A stretch of 42,788 nucleotides of DNA from Actinokineospora xionganensis (GCF_014323725.1 NZ_JABVED010000030.1:1-42788); one strand, 5' to 3'; shown: positions 9,535 through 18,225, numbered from the stretch's first letter. The notes: a model not told the origin generated them from the letters alone. Program-made: numbers and translations.

Positions 9535-9904
9535 CGGTCGGTTCCCGGGGTGCGGTCTCGCCCAGCTTCTCGATGAACTTGCGCTGCTCGTCGCCGGAGA
9601 GCGCGGTCAGCACGATCTCCTGGTCGCCTTGGCGCCAGGTGACCGACCGCGCCTTGGCCCGGTCGAGGAACGCGGTGACCGTCTTGTAGACGCCGGTGAT
9701 CGCGGCGGCGGGCAGCGCCCCGGTGAGGATGAGTTCGGCGATGCTCTGGGTGGCGCCCGACTTGCTGCCGTGGGCCTCGGCACCGTCCGCGCGGGTCACC
9801 TTGGCCACGCCAAGCGCGCGCAGGTCGGCGAACAGCATCGTGGTGAGCCGGTCGAGCCCGGCCGCGTCGGCGCCGCCATCCACGCGCAGTGTCAGTTCGC
9901 CCAT
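9527..9904 (-). CDS. EACC1-like small partner protein
   Basis: A 125-residue protein with a short beta strand (LTLRVDG), a helix (DAAGLDRLTTMLFADLRAL), a strand (VAKVTRAD), a hydrophobic helical pair (SIAELILTGALPAAAITGVYKTVTAFL), two strands (RSVTWRQ, QEIVLTAL) and a last helix (SGDEQRKFIEKL). This layout matches what I recall of the Effector-Associated Constant Component 1 family, which accompanies caspase and trypsin effectors in actinobacterial conflict systems. No signal peptide or catalytic motif is seen. It is the first gene of a two-gene operon and its stop overlaps the start of the caspase-ATPase. The likely role is adaptor or sensor for that effector. The family call rests on pattern memory, not on a profile search. 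Confidence 0.6.
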   Translation of the reverse strand: MGELTLRVDGGADAAGLDRLTTMLFADLRALGVAKVTRADGAEAHGSKSGATQSIAELILTGALPAAAITGVYKTVTAFLDRAKARSVTWRQGDQEIVLTALSGDEQRKFIEKLGETAPREPTDG

Positions 9905-10006
9905 CGCCTGGCCCCCAGAGAGTGTCCGATCGCTTGCTCTAGGTATACCAAGTGACGTGCTCGCTCAGGGCGAACACGGGGAGGAAACAACCGGACACCC
10001 CGCGAG

Positions 10007-10027
10007 GTTGAGCTAGTCAGACTCAAC
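10007..10027 (+). promoter_or_regulatory. HAIR-like HspR operator upstream of lon
   Basis: GTTGAGC-N7-ACTCAAC is an inverted repeat with one mismatch between its 7-base arms. It matches the spacing and core of the HAIR element (CTTGAGT-N7-ACTCAAG) bound by the heat-shock repressor HspR. It ends 17 bases before the lon start codon, a position where a bound repressor would block transcription. Streptomyces lon is known to be HspR controlled, so the site makes biological sense. Confidence 0.75.
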
Positions 10028-10044
10028 TTTGGAGGGTGATCCAC

Positions 10045-12411
10045 ATGGCCGAGGCGTTCACGCTTCCGGTGCTTCCGCTCGACGACACGGTCCTGCTGCC
10101 CGGCATGGTGGTGCCGATCAGGATCGGCGGCACGGACATCGCGGGTGAGGTGCGCGCGGCGGTGGAGGCCGCCCAGGCGTCCGCTGAGGACGACAAGCCG
10201 AGGGTGCTGCTCGTTCCCCGACTCGACGGCAAGTACGCCCGCTACGGCACGCTGGGCGTGGTGGAGCAGGTCGGCAGGCTGCCCGGCGGCGAACTGGCCG
10301 CGGTTGTCCGGGGGACCGCCCGGGTGCGCATCGGCGCGGGCACGACCGGGCCGGGCGCGGCCCTGTGGGTGCAGGCGGAACTGGCCGAGGAACAACTCGG
10401 TGAGCGCGCGGAGGAGCTGTCCCGCGAATACAAGGCGCTGGTGACGACGATCCTGCAGCAGCGCGGGTCGTGGCAGGTGGTCGACACCGTCGCCCAGGTC
10501 GACGACCCGGCCGCGCTCGCCGACCTCGCCGGGTACGCCTCCTATCTTTCCGACGAGCAGAAGGTGTGGCTGCTGGAGACCACCGACGTGGTCGCCCGGC
10601 TGGCGAAGCTGATCGAGTGGGGCCGCGAGCACCTGGCCGAACTCGATGTCGCCGAGACGATCCACAAGGACGTCAAGGAAGGCATGGAGAAGCAGCAGCG
10701 GGAGTTCCTGCTGCGCAGGCAACTCGCCGCCGTCCGCAAGGAACTGGCCGAACTGGACGGCAAGCCCGCGTCCGAGGAGCAGGACTACCGCGCCCGCGTG
10801 GAGGCGGCCGACCTGCCGGAGAAGGTGCGTGACGCCGCCCTGTCCGAAGTGGACAAATTGGAGCGGACATCGGAGCAGTCTCCCGAGGTCGGCTGGATCC
10901 GCACGTGGCTCGACACCGTCCTCGACCTACCGTGGAACAAGCGAACCGACGACGCGTACGACATCGTGGGCGCACGGGCGATCCTTGACGCCGACCACGC
11001 CGGGCTCGACGACGTGAAGGACCGGATCATCGAGTACCTGGCCGTGCGCAAGCGGCGCGACGAGCGTGGGCTCGGCGTGGTCGGCGGTCGTCGCAGCGGC
11101 GCGGTGCTGGCGCTGGCCGGTCCGCCCGGGGTCGGCAAGACTTCGCTGGGAGAGTCGGTGGCCCGGGCGATGGGCCGCGAGTTCGTCCGGGTCGCGCTCG
11201 GCGGTGTCCGCGACGAGGCGGAGATCCGCGGGCACCGGCGCACCTACGTCGGCGCGCTGCCCGGCCGGATCGTCCGCGCCATCAGCGAAGCGGGCTCGAT
11301 GAATCCCGTGGTGTTGCTCGACGAGATCGACAAGGTGGGCTCGGACTACCGGGGCGACCCGACCGCAGCGTTGCTGGAAGTCCTTGACCCGGCGCAGAAC
11401 CACACGTTCCGCGACCACTACCTGGAGGTCGAGCTCGACCTGTCCGATGTGGTCTTCCTGGCCACGGCCAACGTGATCGAGCAGATCCCGGCGCCGCTGC
11501 TCGACCGGATGGAGCTGGTCCGGCTCGACGGGTACACCGAGGACGAGAAGGTCGTCATCGCCGCCGACCACCTGCTGCCCAGGCAGCTGGAGCGGGCGGG
11601 TCTGACCGCCGAGGAGGTGGCCGTCGACGAGGCCGCGCTGCGCCTGCTGGCGGGGGAGTACACCCGGGAAGCCGGTGTGCGGCAACTGGAACGGGCGATC
11701 GCGCGCATCCTGCGCAAGGCCACCGCCCAGCTGGCGCTCGGCGCCGCGGAGCTGCCGCTGGCCGTCGGCGCCGCGGACCTGCGCGGCTACCTCGGCAGTC
11801 CGAAACACACACCCGAGTCGGCCGAGCGCACCTCGGTTCCCGGTGTGTCGACGGGTCTTGCGGTGACGGGCGCGGGTGGCGACGTGTTGTTCGTCGAGGC
11901 GTCGCTGGCCGAGAAAGGCACCGGGTCGAGTGGCGTGACACTCACCGGTCAATTGGGTGACGTCATGAGGGAATCCGCGCAGATCGCATTGTCCTATTTG
12001 CGCTCACGCGGGCAGGAATTGGGATTGCCGGTGGCCGAATTGGCTGACCGCGGGGTCCACGTCCACGTGCCCGCGGGCGCGGTCCCGAAGGACGGGCCGA
12101 GTGCAGGGGTCACCATGACCACCGCGCTCGCGTCGCTGCTCTCGGGCAGGCCGGTCCGCTCGGAGGTGGCGATGACCGGTGAGGTGTCGCTGACCGGACG
12201 GGTGCTGCCGATCGGTGGGGTTAAGCAGAAACTGCTCGCCGCGCACCGCGCGGGCATCACCACGGTCCTGCTACCGCAGCGCAACGAGCCGGACTTGGAC
12301 GACGTGCCCGAGTCGGTGCGCGACGCCCTGACCGTGCACTTCGTCGGCGACGTCCGGGAGGTGCTGGAACTGGCCCTGGCACCGGCCGCGGAGGCCACGC
12401 TCGCCGCGTGA
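10045..12411 (+). CDS. lon: ATP-dependent protease La (Lon)
   Basis: Soluble AAA+ protease of the LonA type that degrades misfolded and regulatory proteins. The N-terminal substrate-binding domain spans about 1-200, a coiled helical linker 200-300, the AAA+ module has Walker A GPPGVGKT at 359-366 and Walker B VVLLDEIDK, and the C-terminal protease domain has catalytic Ser686 (GPSAG) and Lys729 (VKQK), 43 residues apart as in other Lon proteins. The ATG at 10045 is chosen over the GTG at 10036 because GGAGGG (10031-10036) is then 8 bases upstream. The length of 788 residues is normal. A HAIR-like site upstream predicts heat-shock control by HspR. It is divergent from the EACC1-caspase operon. 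Confidence 0.97.
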   Translation: MAEAFTLPVLPLDDTVLLPGMVVPIRIGGTDIAGEVRAAVEAAQASAEDDKPRVLLVPRLDGKYARYGTLGVVEQVGRLPGGELAAVVRGTARVRIGAGTTGPGAALWVQAELAEEQLGERAEELSREYKALVTTILQQRGSWQVVDTVAQVDDPAALADLAGYASYLSDEQKVWLLETTDVVARLAKLIEWGREHLAELDVAETIHKDVKEGMEKQQREFLLRRQLAAVRKELAELDGKPASEEQDYRARVEAADLPEKVRDAALSEVDKLERTSEQSPEVGWIRTWLDTVLDLPWNKRTDDAYDIVGARAILDADHAGLDDVKDRIIEYLAVRKRRDERGLGVVGGRRSGAVLALAGPPGVGKTSLGESVARAMGREFVRVALGGVRDEAEIRGHRRTYVGALPGRIVRAISEAGSMNPVVLLDEIDKVGSDYRGDPTAALLEVLDPAQNHTFRDHYLEVELDLSDVVFLATANVIEQIPAPLLDRMELVRLDGYTEDEKVVIAADHLLPRQLERAGLTAEEVAVDEAALRLLAGEYTREAGVRQLERAIARILRKATAQLALGAAELPLAVGAADLRGYLGSPKHTPESAERTSVPGVSTGLAVTGAGGDVLFVEASLAEKGTGSSGVTLTGQLGDVMRESAQIALSYLRSRGQELGLPVAELADRGVHVHVPAGAVPKDGPSAGVTMTTALASLLSGRPVRSEVAMTGEVSLTGRVLPIGGVKQKLLAAHRAGITTVLLPQRNEPDLDDVPESVRDALTVHFVGDVREVLELALAPAAEATLAA

Positions 12412-12420
12412 CGCGTATTC

Positions 12421-12460
12421 GGGCCATAGCTCGGGAACCATTGTTTCCGAGCTATGGCCC
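12421..12460 (+). terminator. Terminator after lon
   Basis: A long hairpin: GGGCCATAGCTCGG pairs perfectly with CCGAGCTATGGCCC, extended by AA/TT past a bulged G, around a short loop. No T run follows, which is common in actinobacterial terminators. It begins 9 bases after the lon stop. Confidence 0.75.
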
Positions 12461-12583
12461 AATCGAATTCTGTGAGGGTTTTCCCCTAAGTCCGACAGTT
12501 CATATCGATGTGCTGAACAGCGGTTTCCGGCGGGTAGCGCTGGTCAATAAAGTGAATCCGCGACACCGTCGAGGTCCCTGCGT

Positions 12584-12612
12584 CTCCGCCGCCCGCCCAG
12601 GCGGCGGCGGAG
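12584..12612 (+). other. GC-rich hairpin in the subtilase leader
   Basis: CTCCGCCGCC pairs with GGCGGCGGAG around a nine-base loop, ending 10 bases before the GAGGGAG ribosome binding site (12623-12629) of the secreted protease. Otherwise the 176 bases between lon and the protease hold no gene. It may stabilise or regulate the leader; the function is unknown. Confidence 0.4.
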
Positions 12613-12636
12613 GCCCCTGCATGAGGGAGACCTTCG

Positions 12637-15102
12637 ATGGGACAAGTTCGCATGGCCCGGCTGCGCCGCTTCGGCGTGCCGGGTCTGATCACCGCGCTGG
12701 CGTTGGGTGTGCTGACACCCACCGCCGCGGCTGAGGGCGTCGTGCTCGGCGCCGACCGGGCCGACGCGGTCAAGGACAGCTATATCGTCGTCGTGAGGGA
12801 CAGCGCCGCGCCCAGATCCGCCTCCGCGCGGACCGCGGCCGCGCTGACCGACAAGTACGGCGGTTCCGTCACCGTGGCGTGGCAGCACGCGGTGAACGGG
12901 TTCTCCGCCCGGATGACGCCCGCGCAGGCGCGCAGGCTCGCCGCCGACCCGGCGGTCGCCACGGTCGAGCAGGACGCGCTGGTCAAGATCAGCGAGGACC
13001 AGCTCAACCCGCCGTCGTGGGGCCTGGACCGGGTCGATCAGCGGAACCTGCCGCTGGACAACAAGTACAGCTACGGCACTGGGGCGTCGAACGTGACGGC
13101 CTACGTGATCGACACCGGGGTTCGCGTCTCGCACAGCACCTTCGAGGGCCGGGCGACGTGGGGCACGAACACCGTCGACAGCAACAACACCGACTGCCAC
13201 GGGCACGGCACGCACGTCGCGGGCACGGTCGGCGGCAAGGAATACGGGGTCGCGAAAGGCGTCAAGGTCGTCGCGGTCAAGGTGCTCAACTGCGCCGGGT
13301 CGGGCTCGAACACCGGCGTCATCAGCGGCGTCGACTGGGTGACCCGCAACGCGGTGAAGCCCGCCGTGGCCAACATGAGCCTCGGCGGCGGGGCGGCGGC
13401 CTCGCTCGACACGGCGGTCCGCAACTCGGTCGCGGCGGGCATCACGTACGCGCTGGCGTCGGGCAACGACAACGGGAACGCCTGCAACTACTCGCCCGCC
13501 CGCGTCACCGAGGGCATCACGGTCAACGCGTCCGACCGCAACGACGCGCGCGCCAGCTTCTCCAACTTCGGCACCTGCACCGACATCTTCGCGCCCGGGG
13601 TGGGAATCACGTCGGCCTGGATGACCAACGACACGTCGACGAACAGCATCAGCGGCACGTCGATGGCCGCGCCGCACGTCGCCGGAGCGGCGGCGGTGTG
13701 GCTGGCCAACCGGCCGTCGGACACCCCGGCGCAGGTGCAGGCGGGCCTGATCGCCGCGTCGACGCCGAACAAGGTCACCAACCCGGGAACGGGATCGCCC
13801 AACCGGCTGCTCAACATCGACCCGGGCACACCGTCGAACCCGGTCGCGCTCCCGAGTCCGGGGAACCAGGCCGGGACCGTCGGGGTGGCGACGAGCGTCA
13901 AGGTCTCCGCCACCGGCGGGACGGCGCCGTACACGTGGTCGGGCACCGGGCTGCCGCCGGGGATCGCGGTGGGGCCGAGCACGACGCAGTCGGTCGCGGT
14001 CGAGGGCACGCCTACCGCGGCGGGCACGTACAACTCCTCGGTGACGGTCAAGGATGGCGCGGGCACGACGGCGACCGCCACGTTCACGTGGACTGTCAGC
14101 GGTGGTGGTGGTCAGCTCACGCTGCCGAGTCCGGGTGACCAGACCGGCAAGGTCGGGGTGGACACGGGAGTCAAGCTGGTCGTGTCGGGCGGGACCGGAC
14201 CGTACACGTGGACCGCCAGTGGTTTGCCAGCTGGTATCGCGCTGAACCCGACGGACACCGATGTCGCGATCATCGGCGGCATCCCTTCCGCCGCCGGCGT
14301 TTTCGCGGTGATGGTCGACGTTCGGGACAACACTGGCGCCGCCGCTTCGGCTTCGTTCAGCTGGACCATCGAGGGCGGCGGAAGTCTGGTGCTGCCGAAC
14401 CCGGGTGATCAGACTGGCGCTGTCGGCGTGGAGGCCGGGGTCAAGCTCGCTGTTTCCGGTGGCGCTGGGCCGTACGCGTGGTCGGCTACCGGCCTGCCCG
14501 CGGGGATCTCATTGCAGCCTGGTGATACCGATCGGGCTGTGCTGTCGGGGACGCCCTCGGCCGCTGGGGTTTTCGCGGTGAAGGTGGATGTGCGGGACAG
14601 CTCCGGTGCGTCGGCCTCGGCTTCGTTCTCGTGGACGGTCACCGGTGGTTCTTGTCCGCCCGCGCAGAAGGTCGTCAACCCTGGGTTCGAGTCTGGTGCG
14701 ACTGGCTGGACTTCTTCGGTGAACGTCATCGGGCAGCACAGTGCTTATCCGGCGCATGGTGGCACCTGGAGTGCTTGGCTCGGTGGGTGGGGCTCGGTCA
14801 GCAACGAGTCTTTCTCGCAGCAGGTGGCTGTCCCTGCCGGTTGTTCGAGCGCCCGGTTGTCGTTCTGGCTGCGGGTTGACAGCGCTGAGACTGATCCGAC
14901 GGCGTACGACCGGATGACTGTTTCGGTGGCTGGTAAGACGTTGGCGACGTTCTCCAACCTGAATGAGGCCGGATATCGGGAGTTCAGCTACTCCGTGGCC
15001 GAGTTCGCCGGGCAGACTGTGACTGTGCGGTTCGCGTCTGCCGAGGACGAGAGTTTGCAGACTTCGTTCTTGGTTGATGATGTGACTTTGTCTGTCGGGT
15101 GA
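12637..15102 (+). CDS. Secreted S8 (proteinase K-like) serine protease with Ig-like repeats
   Basis: An 821-residue extracellular subtilase. A signal peptide spans about 1-32, an I9-type propeptide about 47-113 ([10 protein letters not shown] to VATVEQD), and the catalytic domain about 125-397 with Asp159 (YVIDTG), His190 (CHGHGTH), oxyanion Asn277 (ASGND) and Ser342 (SGTSMAAPH). Three similar Ig-like (He_PIG-type) repeats cover about 401-488, 493-580 and 583-670, joined by Gly-rich linkers. A C-terminal beta-sandwich-like domain (673-821) has [11 protein letters not shown], typical of carbohydrate- or surface-binding modules. GAGGGAG sits 7 bases before the ATG. From about 14400 the codons end in T far more often than in the catalytic part, so the tail may have a different origin. 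Confidence 0.93.
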   Translation: MGQVRMARLRRFGVPGLITALALGVLTPTAAAEGVVLGADRADAVKDSYIVVVRDSAAPRSASARTAAALTDKYGGSVTVAWQHAVNGFSARMTPAQARRLAADPAVATVEQDALVKISEDQLNPPSWGLDRVDQRNLPLDNKYSYGTGASNVTAYVIDTGVRVSHSTFEGRATWGTNTVDSNNTDCHGHGTHVAGTVGGKEYGVAKGVKVVAVKVLNCAGSGSNTGVISGVDWVTRNAVKPAVANMSLGGGAAASLDTAVRNSVAAGITYALASGNDNGNACNYSPARVTEGITVNASDRNDARASFSNFGTCTDIFAPGVGITSAWMTNDTSTNSISGTSMAAPHVAGAAAVWLANRPSDTPAQVQAGLIAASTPNKVTNPGTGSPNRLLNIDPGTPSNPVALPSPGNQAGTVGVATSVKVSATGGTAPYTWSGTGLPPGIAVGPSTTQSVAVEGTPTAAGTYNSSVTVKDGAGTTATATFTWTVSGGGGQLTLPSPGDQTGKVGVDTGVKLVVSGGTGPYTWTASGLPAGIALNPTDTDVAIIGGIPSAAGVFAVMVDVRDNTGAAASASFSWTIEGGGSLVLPNPGDQTGAVGVEAGVKLAVSGGAGPYAWSATGLPAGISLQPGDTDRAVLSGTPSAAGVFAVKVDVRDSSGASASASFSWTVTGGSCPPAQKVVNPGFESGATGWTSSVNVIGQHSAYPAHGGTWSAWLGGWGSVSNESFSQQVAVPAGCSSARLSFWLRVDSAETDPTAYDRMTVSVAGKTLATFSNLNEAGYREFSYSVAEFAGQTVTVRFASAEDESLQTSFLVDDVTLSVG

Positions 15103-15109
15103 GTGCCTT

Positions 15110-15137
15110 GGGCGGCAAGGGGATTCCCTTGCCGCCC
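15110..15137. terminator. Bidirectional terminator
   Basis: A perfect 12-bp stem GGGCGGCAAGGG / CCCTTGCCGCCC with a GATT loop lies between the convergent subtilase and response-regulator genes and can serve both. Confidence 0.8.
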
Positions 15138-15171
15138 TTGGTGTCTGGCGCGTGTTTGGGTGGTTCCTGTC

Positions 15172-15816
15172 CTATGCGCGTTCCAGGAACGTCAGGACTG
15201 CGCGTACTCGGCGGTGTTCGACGCTGCTGGGTTCAAGGCCCAGCTTCGAGAAGATGTTGCCCACGTGTTTCTCCACAGCGCCATCCGAGACCGTCAGGGC
15301 TTTGGCAATGGCCACATTGGACAGTCCCTGCGCCATCAGGCCCAGCACTTCGCGTTCACGTGGGGTCAGCAGGTCGATCGGGTTGCGGCGTCCTCTGGCC
15401 ATGAGCTGCGCGATCACCTCCTGATCGATGCACGTTCCGCCGTTCGCGACCCGGCGGACAGCGTCGACGAATTCGGCGACGTCGGCCACGCGTTCCTTGA
15501 GTAGGTAGCCGACTCCGCCCGCGCCGCCTGCCAGCAGCTCTACCGCGTAGCGCTCCTCGACGTACTGGGAGAGCACCAGGACCGGTAGGCCCGGCAGTTC
15601 CGCCCGGGCCCGCAGTGCCGCCCGGAGGCCTTCGTCGGTGAAGCTCGGGGGCATTCGCACGTCGACGATCGCCAGGTCCGGGCGATGCTCGGCGACCGCG
15701 GTGAGGAGGCTGTCGCCGTCCTCCACCGCCGCCACCGTCTCGATGCCCTCGTCGGCGAGCAGGCGGGTGACGCCCACGCGCAGCAGAACCGAGTCTTCGG
15801 CGATCACCACGCGCAC
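15172..15816 (-). CDS. NarL/LuxR-family response regulator
   Basis: Two-component response regulator of 214 residues. The receiver domain has acidic residues E7-D8, phospho-acceptor Asp52 (LAIVDVRMP), the conserved Ser/Thr position in VLVLSQY and Lys107 (YLLKERV). The C-terminal GerE helix-turn-helix reads LTPREREVLGLMAQGLSNVAIAKALTVSDGAVEKHV. Its start overlaps the 3' end of the histidine kinase gene by 13 bases, so kinase and regulator are co-translated partners. Target genes are unknown; the adjacent secreted protease is a candidate by position only. Confidence 0.93.
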   Translation of the reverse strand: MRVVIAEDSVLLRVGVTRLLADEGIETVAAVEDGDSLLTAVAEHRPDLAIVDVRMPPSFTDEGLRAALRARAELPGLPVLVLSQYVEERYAVELLAGGAGGVGYLLKERVADVAEFVDAVRRVANGGTCIDQEVIAQLMARGRRNPIDLLTPREREVLGLMAQGLSNVAIAKALTVSDGAVEKHVGNIFSKLGLEPSSVEHRRVRAVLTFLERA

Positions 15817-16931
15817 GGCAGGTCCGCCCTGATCACTGTCGGCCCGCCATGGGGGCTCACCACGGTCATCACACCGTCAATCGTGGCAGCGCGGTCGGCC
15901 AGGCCCGCCAGGCCACCCCCGGGACGCAGGTTCGCGCCGCCCGTTCCGTTGTCGGTGATCTCCACGACGACCTGGTCGCCCGCGGGTCGCTCCTCCCGCC
16001 AGACGCGGATCATGGCCGTGGTGGCGTTCGCGTGTTTGGCGATGTTGGTCAGCGACTCGCCCACGATGAAGTACGCGGTGCTCTCCACCGCCGCGGGTGG
16101 GCGGGGGTCGACGGTCACGGCCACCTCCACCGGCACCGGACACCGGGCCGCCAGCGAGGACAGGGCCGCGTCGAGACCGCGGTCGCCCAGGACGGCGGGG
16201 TAGATGCCGCGGGCGAGGTCGCGAAGTTCGGCGACGGCCAGCTTGGCGTCGGCGTGGGCCTCGTCGATCAGGCTGCGGGCGGCCTCGGGGTCGGCGTCGA
16301 ACTTGCCCTTGGCCCGGCCCAGGCCCATGGCCACCGCCACGAGCCGCTGCTGGGCGCCGTCGTGCAGGTCCCGCTCGATGCGGCGCCGCTCGGCTTCCGC
16401 GGCGTCGACACCGCGGGCCCGGGAGGCCTGCAGCCGCTCGGCCTTCGCGGTGAGGTCGGCCGTGCGGTCCGGCCCGAGCATCGCCACGGCGAGCTGCGAG
16501 TGCAGCCAGGCGTAGCGCGGGGCCACCCACAGGGCCAGCGGGACCAGCGGGATGCTCGTGACCGCGAGGGCGAACCCGATGATGGACAGCGGGAACTCCA
16601 GCATCAGGTACAGGAGGTCCCGCCACGTCCGGCGGTCGGTGAGCAGGGTCCGCCACTGGCGCAGCATGCTCTCGCCCGTGTCGGCGAGCACCGGCTCCGT
16701 GGGAAGGTCGGCCCCGGTCAGCGTCCGCGTCCAGTACCGGTGGGCGTTGCCGAAGGCCCGGGCGGACACCGCCGCGCCCACCAGGATGACGACCCCCACC
16801 CAGATGACCACCGTCGAGATGCCGACGCACATCAGCACCACGGTCGTCACGAACGTGAACAGGCTCAGCGGGAAGGCGCCCAGCAGGTAGGCGATGGAAG
16901 CCGCCGGATGCGGATACTGCCGCGTCGTCAC
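15804..16931 (-). CDS. Sensor histidine kinase (HisKA_3 type)
   Basis: A 375-residue membrane kinase. The N-terminal half has four hydrophobic segments (about 12-32, 36-56, 105-127, 124-140) of the putative-sensor type. The dimerisation and phospho-acceptor helix is RRRIERDLHDGAQQRL with His190, and the ATP-binding domain carries the N box ESLTNIAKHANAT and the G box EITDNGTGGANLRPGGGLAGLADR. The GTG start is inside ATGTGA, where it overlaps the stop codon of the upstream sensor gene; a longer reading through that gene's region would be out of context. The 3' end overlaps the regulator gene. The stimulus is unknown; kinases of this class often respond to cell-envelope or membrane stress. Confidence 0.9.
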   Translation of the reverse strand: MTTRQYPHPAASIAYLLGAFPLSLFTFVTTVVLMCVGISTVVIWVGVVILVGAAVSARAFGNAHRYWTRTLTGADLPTEPVLADTGESMLRQWRTLLTDRRTWRDLLYLMLEFPLSIIGFALAVTSIPLVPLALWVAPRYAWLHSQLAVAMLGPDRTADLTAKAERLQASRARGVDAAEAERRRIERDLHDGAQQRLVAVAMGLGRAKGKFDADPEAARSLIDEAHADAKLAVAELRDLARGIYPAVLGDRGLDAALSSLAARCPVPVEVAVTVDPRPPAAVESTAYFIVGESLTNIAKHANATTAMIRVWREERPAGDQVVVEITDNGTGGANLRPGGGLAGLADRAATIDGVMTVVSPHGGPTVIRADLPCAW

Positions 16932-17587
16932 ATCACACCCCCGGTCACAGGCTGCCACGAACCGGCGGGTGGGCGCACCGGACCCAGCATGACCCGGGCG
17001 AACCGCGCGTGCGCGGCCCCCATGCCCTTGGTCAACGCGACCGTGCAGGCCAGCAGCAGCACCCCCAGGGCGGCGAACGGCAGCGCCTCGAGGGTCGAGT
17101 CCACCACGATCCACGGGCGGTCCCAGTCCCACATGCGGTAGCTGCCGGTCGGCAGGTAGCGGAAGTACACGGGCAGGAAGACCAGGGCCAGCGAGGTCGC
17201 CCAGAAGGACACCATGATGGCGAACTCGGCGATGCCCACCGGCAGCAGCAGGATGAAGTACGTCAGGCTCTTCCAGGTGGCGGCGTCCTTCACCCGCGCC
17301 AGCCACCGCTTGGTCTCCGGCAGCGGCTCGTGCGGGCCGGCGATGTAGGTGTCGAGCAGGGCGTAGACCCGGGCCCGCTCGACCTGGCCGCCCCCGCGGC
17401 ACAGCACCACCGCCAACGCCAGCAACGGCAGCCCCACCCACACCACCGCGGTGCCGATACCCACCGTGAACAGCACGACAAGGACCACGAACGCCGTGAT
17501 CCCCACCACCAGATTCATCAACAAAAACGCCAACGCCCCGAACACCGGCGGCGAAGGCCGGGTGCCGTCACTGTGGATCGTGGTCAT
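16928..17587 (-). CDS. Membrane 'putative sensor' domain protein
   Basis: A 219-residue integral membrane protein with paired hydrophobic stretches (about 18-63, then about 108-145 and 168-190) and no kinase domain. The arrangement (first TM pair, TYFILLLPVGIAEFAIMVSFWATSLALVFLPVYF, then PFAALGVLLLACTVALTKGMGAAHARFARVMLGP) mirrors the N-terminal half of the kinase encoded next, including the ending HARFARVMLGP versus HSQLAVAMLGP. It is the first gene of the three-gene operon and its stop overlaps the kinase start (ATGTGA). GAGGGG lies 5-10 bases before the ATG. It probably acts as an accessory sensing subunit paired with the kinase; that role is inference. Confidence 0.85.
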   Translation of the reverse strand: MTTIHSDGTRPSPPVFGALAFLLMNLVVGITAFVVLVVLFTVGIGTAVVWVGLPLLALAVVLCRGGGQVERARVYALLDTYIAGPHEPLPETKRWLARVKDAATWKSLTYFILLLPVGIAEFAIMVSFWATSLALVFLPVYFRYLPTGSYRMWDWDRPWIVVDSTLEALPFAALGVLLLACTVALTKGMGAAHARFARVMLGPVRPPAGSWQPVTGGVM

Positions 17588-17691
17588 GTTCGTCCCCTCT
17601 CGTCAGGGACAAGCATCACGGCCCGCGCAGGCCCGAACCATGGGGTCGACCACCGGCCCGAGGGTAGGGCTGACCCCACCTTCGGGAAACC

Positions 17692-17718
17692 GGAATGAAC
17701 TGGCGGGGTCGACGCGTT
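17692..17718 (+). promoter_or_regulatory. Candidate stress-sigma (SigR/SigH-like) promoter of ssrA
   Basis: GGAAT at 17692-17696 is followed 19 bases later by GTT at 17716-17718, close to the GGAAT-N18-GTT consensus of thiol-oxidative stress sigma factors. A housekeeping-like TATCCT (17718-17723) overlaps its -10, so two promoters may share the site. Either would start about 15-20 bases before the mature tmRNA end. Confidence 0.45.
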
Positions 17719-17741
17719 ATCCTTGGTGAGAACATCCACGA

Positions 17742-18114
17742 GGGGGTGAACGGTTTCGACTCTGGACGTCGATTCAGTGGGAAGCGTGCCGGTGCAGGCG
17801 AGATGACCACCGTAAGCGTCGCTCGCAAACCAATAAGCGCCGAAACTAACGTTCGCGCTGACTACGACCTCGCTGCCTAAGTAGCGGGTCGGGTCTGTCG
17901 GCCCAGGGATGCCTCCGCCCTGGATCCCGGCATCAGCTAGGAGGACTACCGCCAGCCTCGGTCACGGGGGTTGGTTGGGAAACAAACAGTGGCTGGGCTC
18001 GTCACACCGGCTTGTTCGCGTGACCGGTGGGGCCAAGTAGAGACAATGCGGACTGCGCACGGAGAAGCCCTGATGAAGCGACAGAGGACCCGGGTTCGAT
18101 TCCCGGCACCTCCA
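17742..18114 (+). ncRNA. ssrA: Transfer-messenger RNA (tmRNA)
   Basis: Rescues stalled ribosomes together with SmpB. The 5' end GGGGGTG pairs with CACCTCC at the 3' end, followed by discriminator A; CCA is not encoded. The 5' half shows the conserved GAACGGTTTCGACT and the 3' half the T arm CCGGGTTCGATTCCCGG. The tag reading frame starts at the resume codon GCC (17839) and encodes AETNVRADYDLAA, then TAA at 17878-17880. The LAA end is the usual protease-recognition signal. About 373 bases is a normal length. Pseudoknot-forming sequences fill 17880-18060. Confidence 0.95.
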
Positions 18115-18124
18115 CGACTGACGG

Positions 18125-18160
18125 CCGACGCGTGTCTGCGGAAAGCGCAGACCGCGTCGG
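18125..18160 (+). terminator. tmRNA terminator
   Basis: CCGACGCG-T-GTCTGCG pairs with CGCAGAC-CGCGTCGG: 15 pairs and one bulged T around a GAAAG loop, followed by TCGTCTTTG. It lies 10 bases after the tmRNA 3' end. Confidence 0.85.
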
Positions 18161-18225
18161 TCGTCTTTGTACTCGGCCGAGCCCCCAGACCCCCACGGTG
18201 CGATCGGTGACCATTCCAGCGTGGC

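Noticed and set aside
7213..9576. Plus-strand frame of 787 codons
   Set aside because: Antisense shadow of the caspase-ATPase gene; composition is that of an opposite-strand frame in GC-rich DNA.
16931..17441. Kinase reading frame extended to 545 residues
   Set aside because: The extra 170 codons are a frame shadow of the upstream sensor gene; GTG 16931 overlaps that gene's stop.
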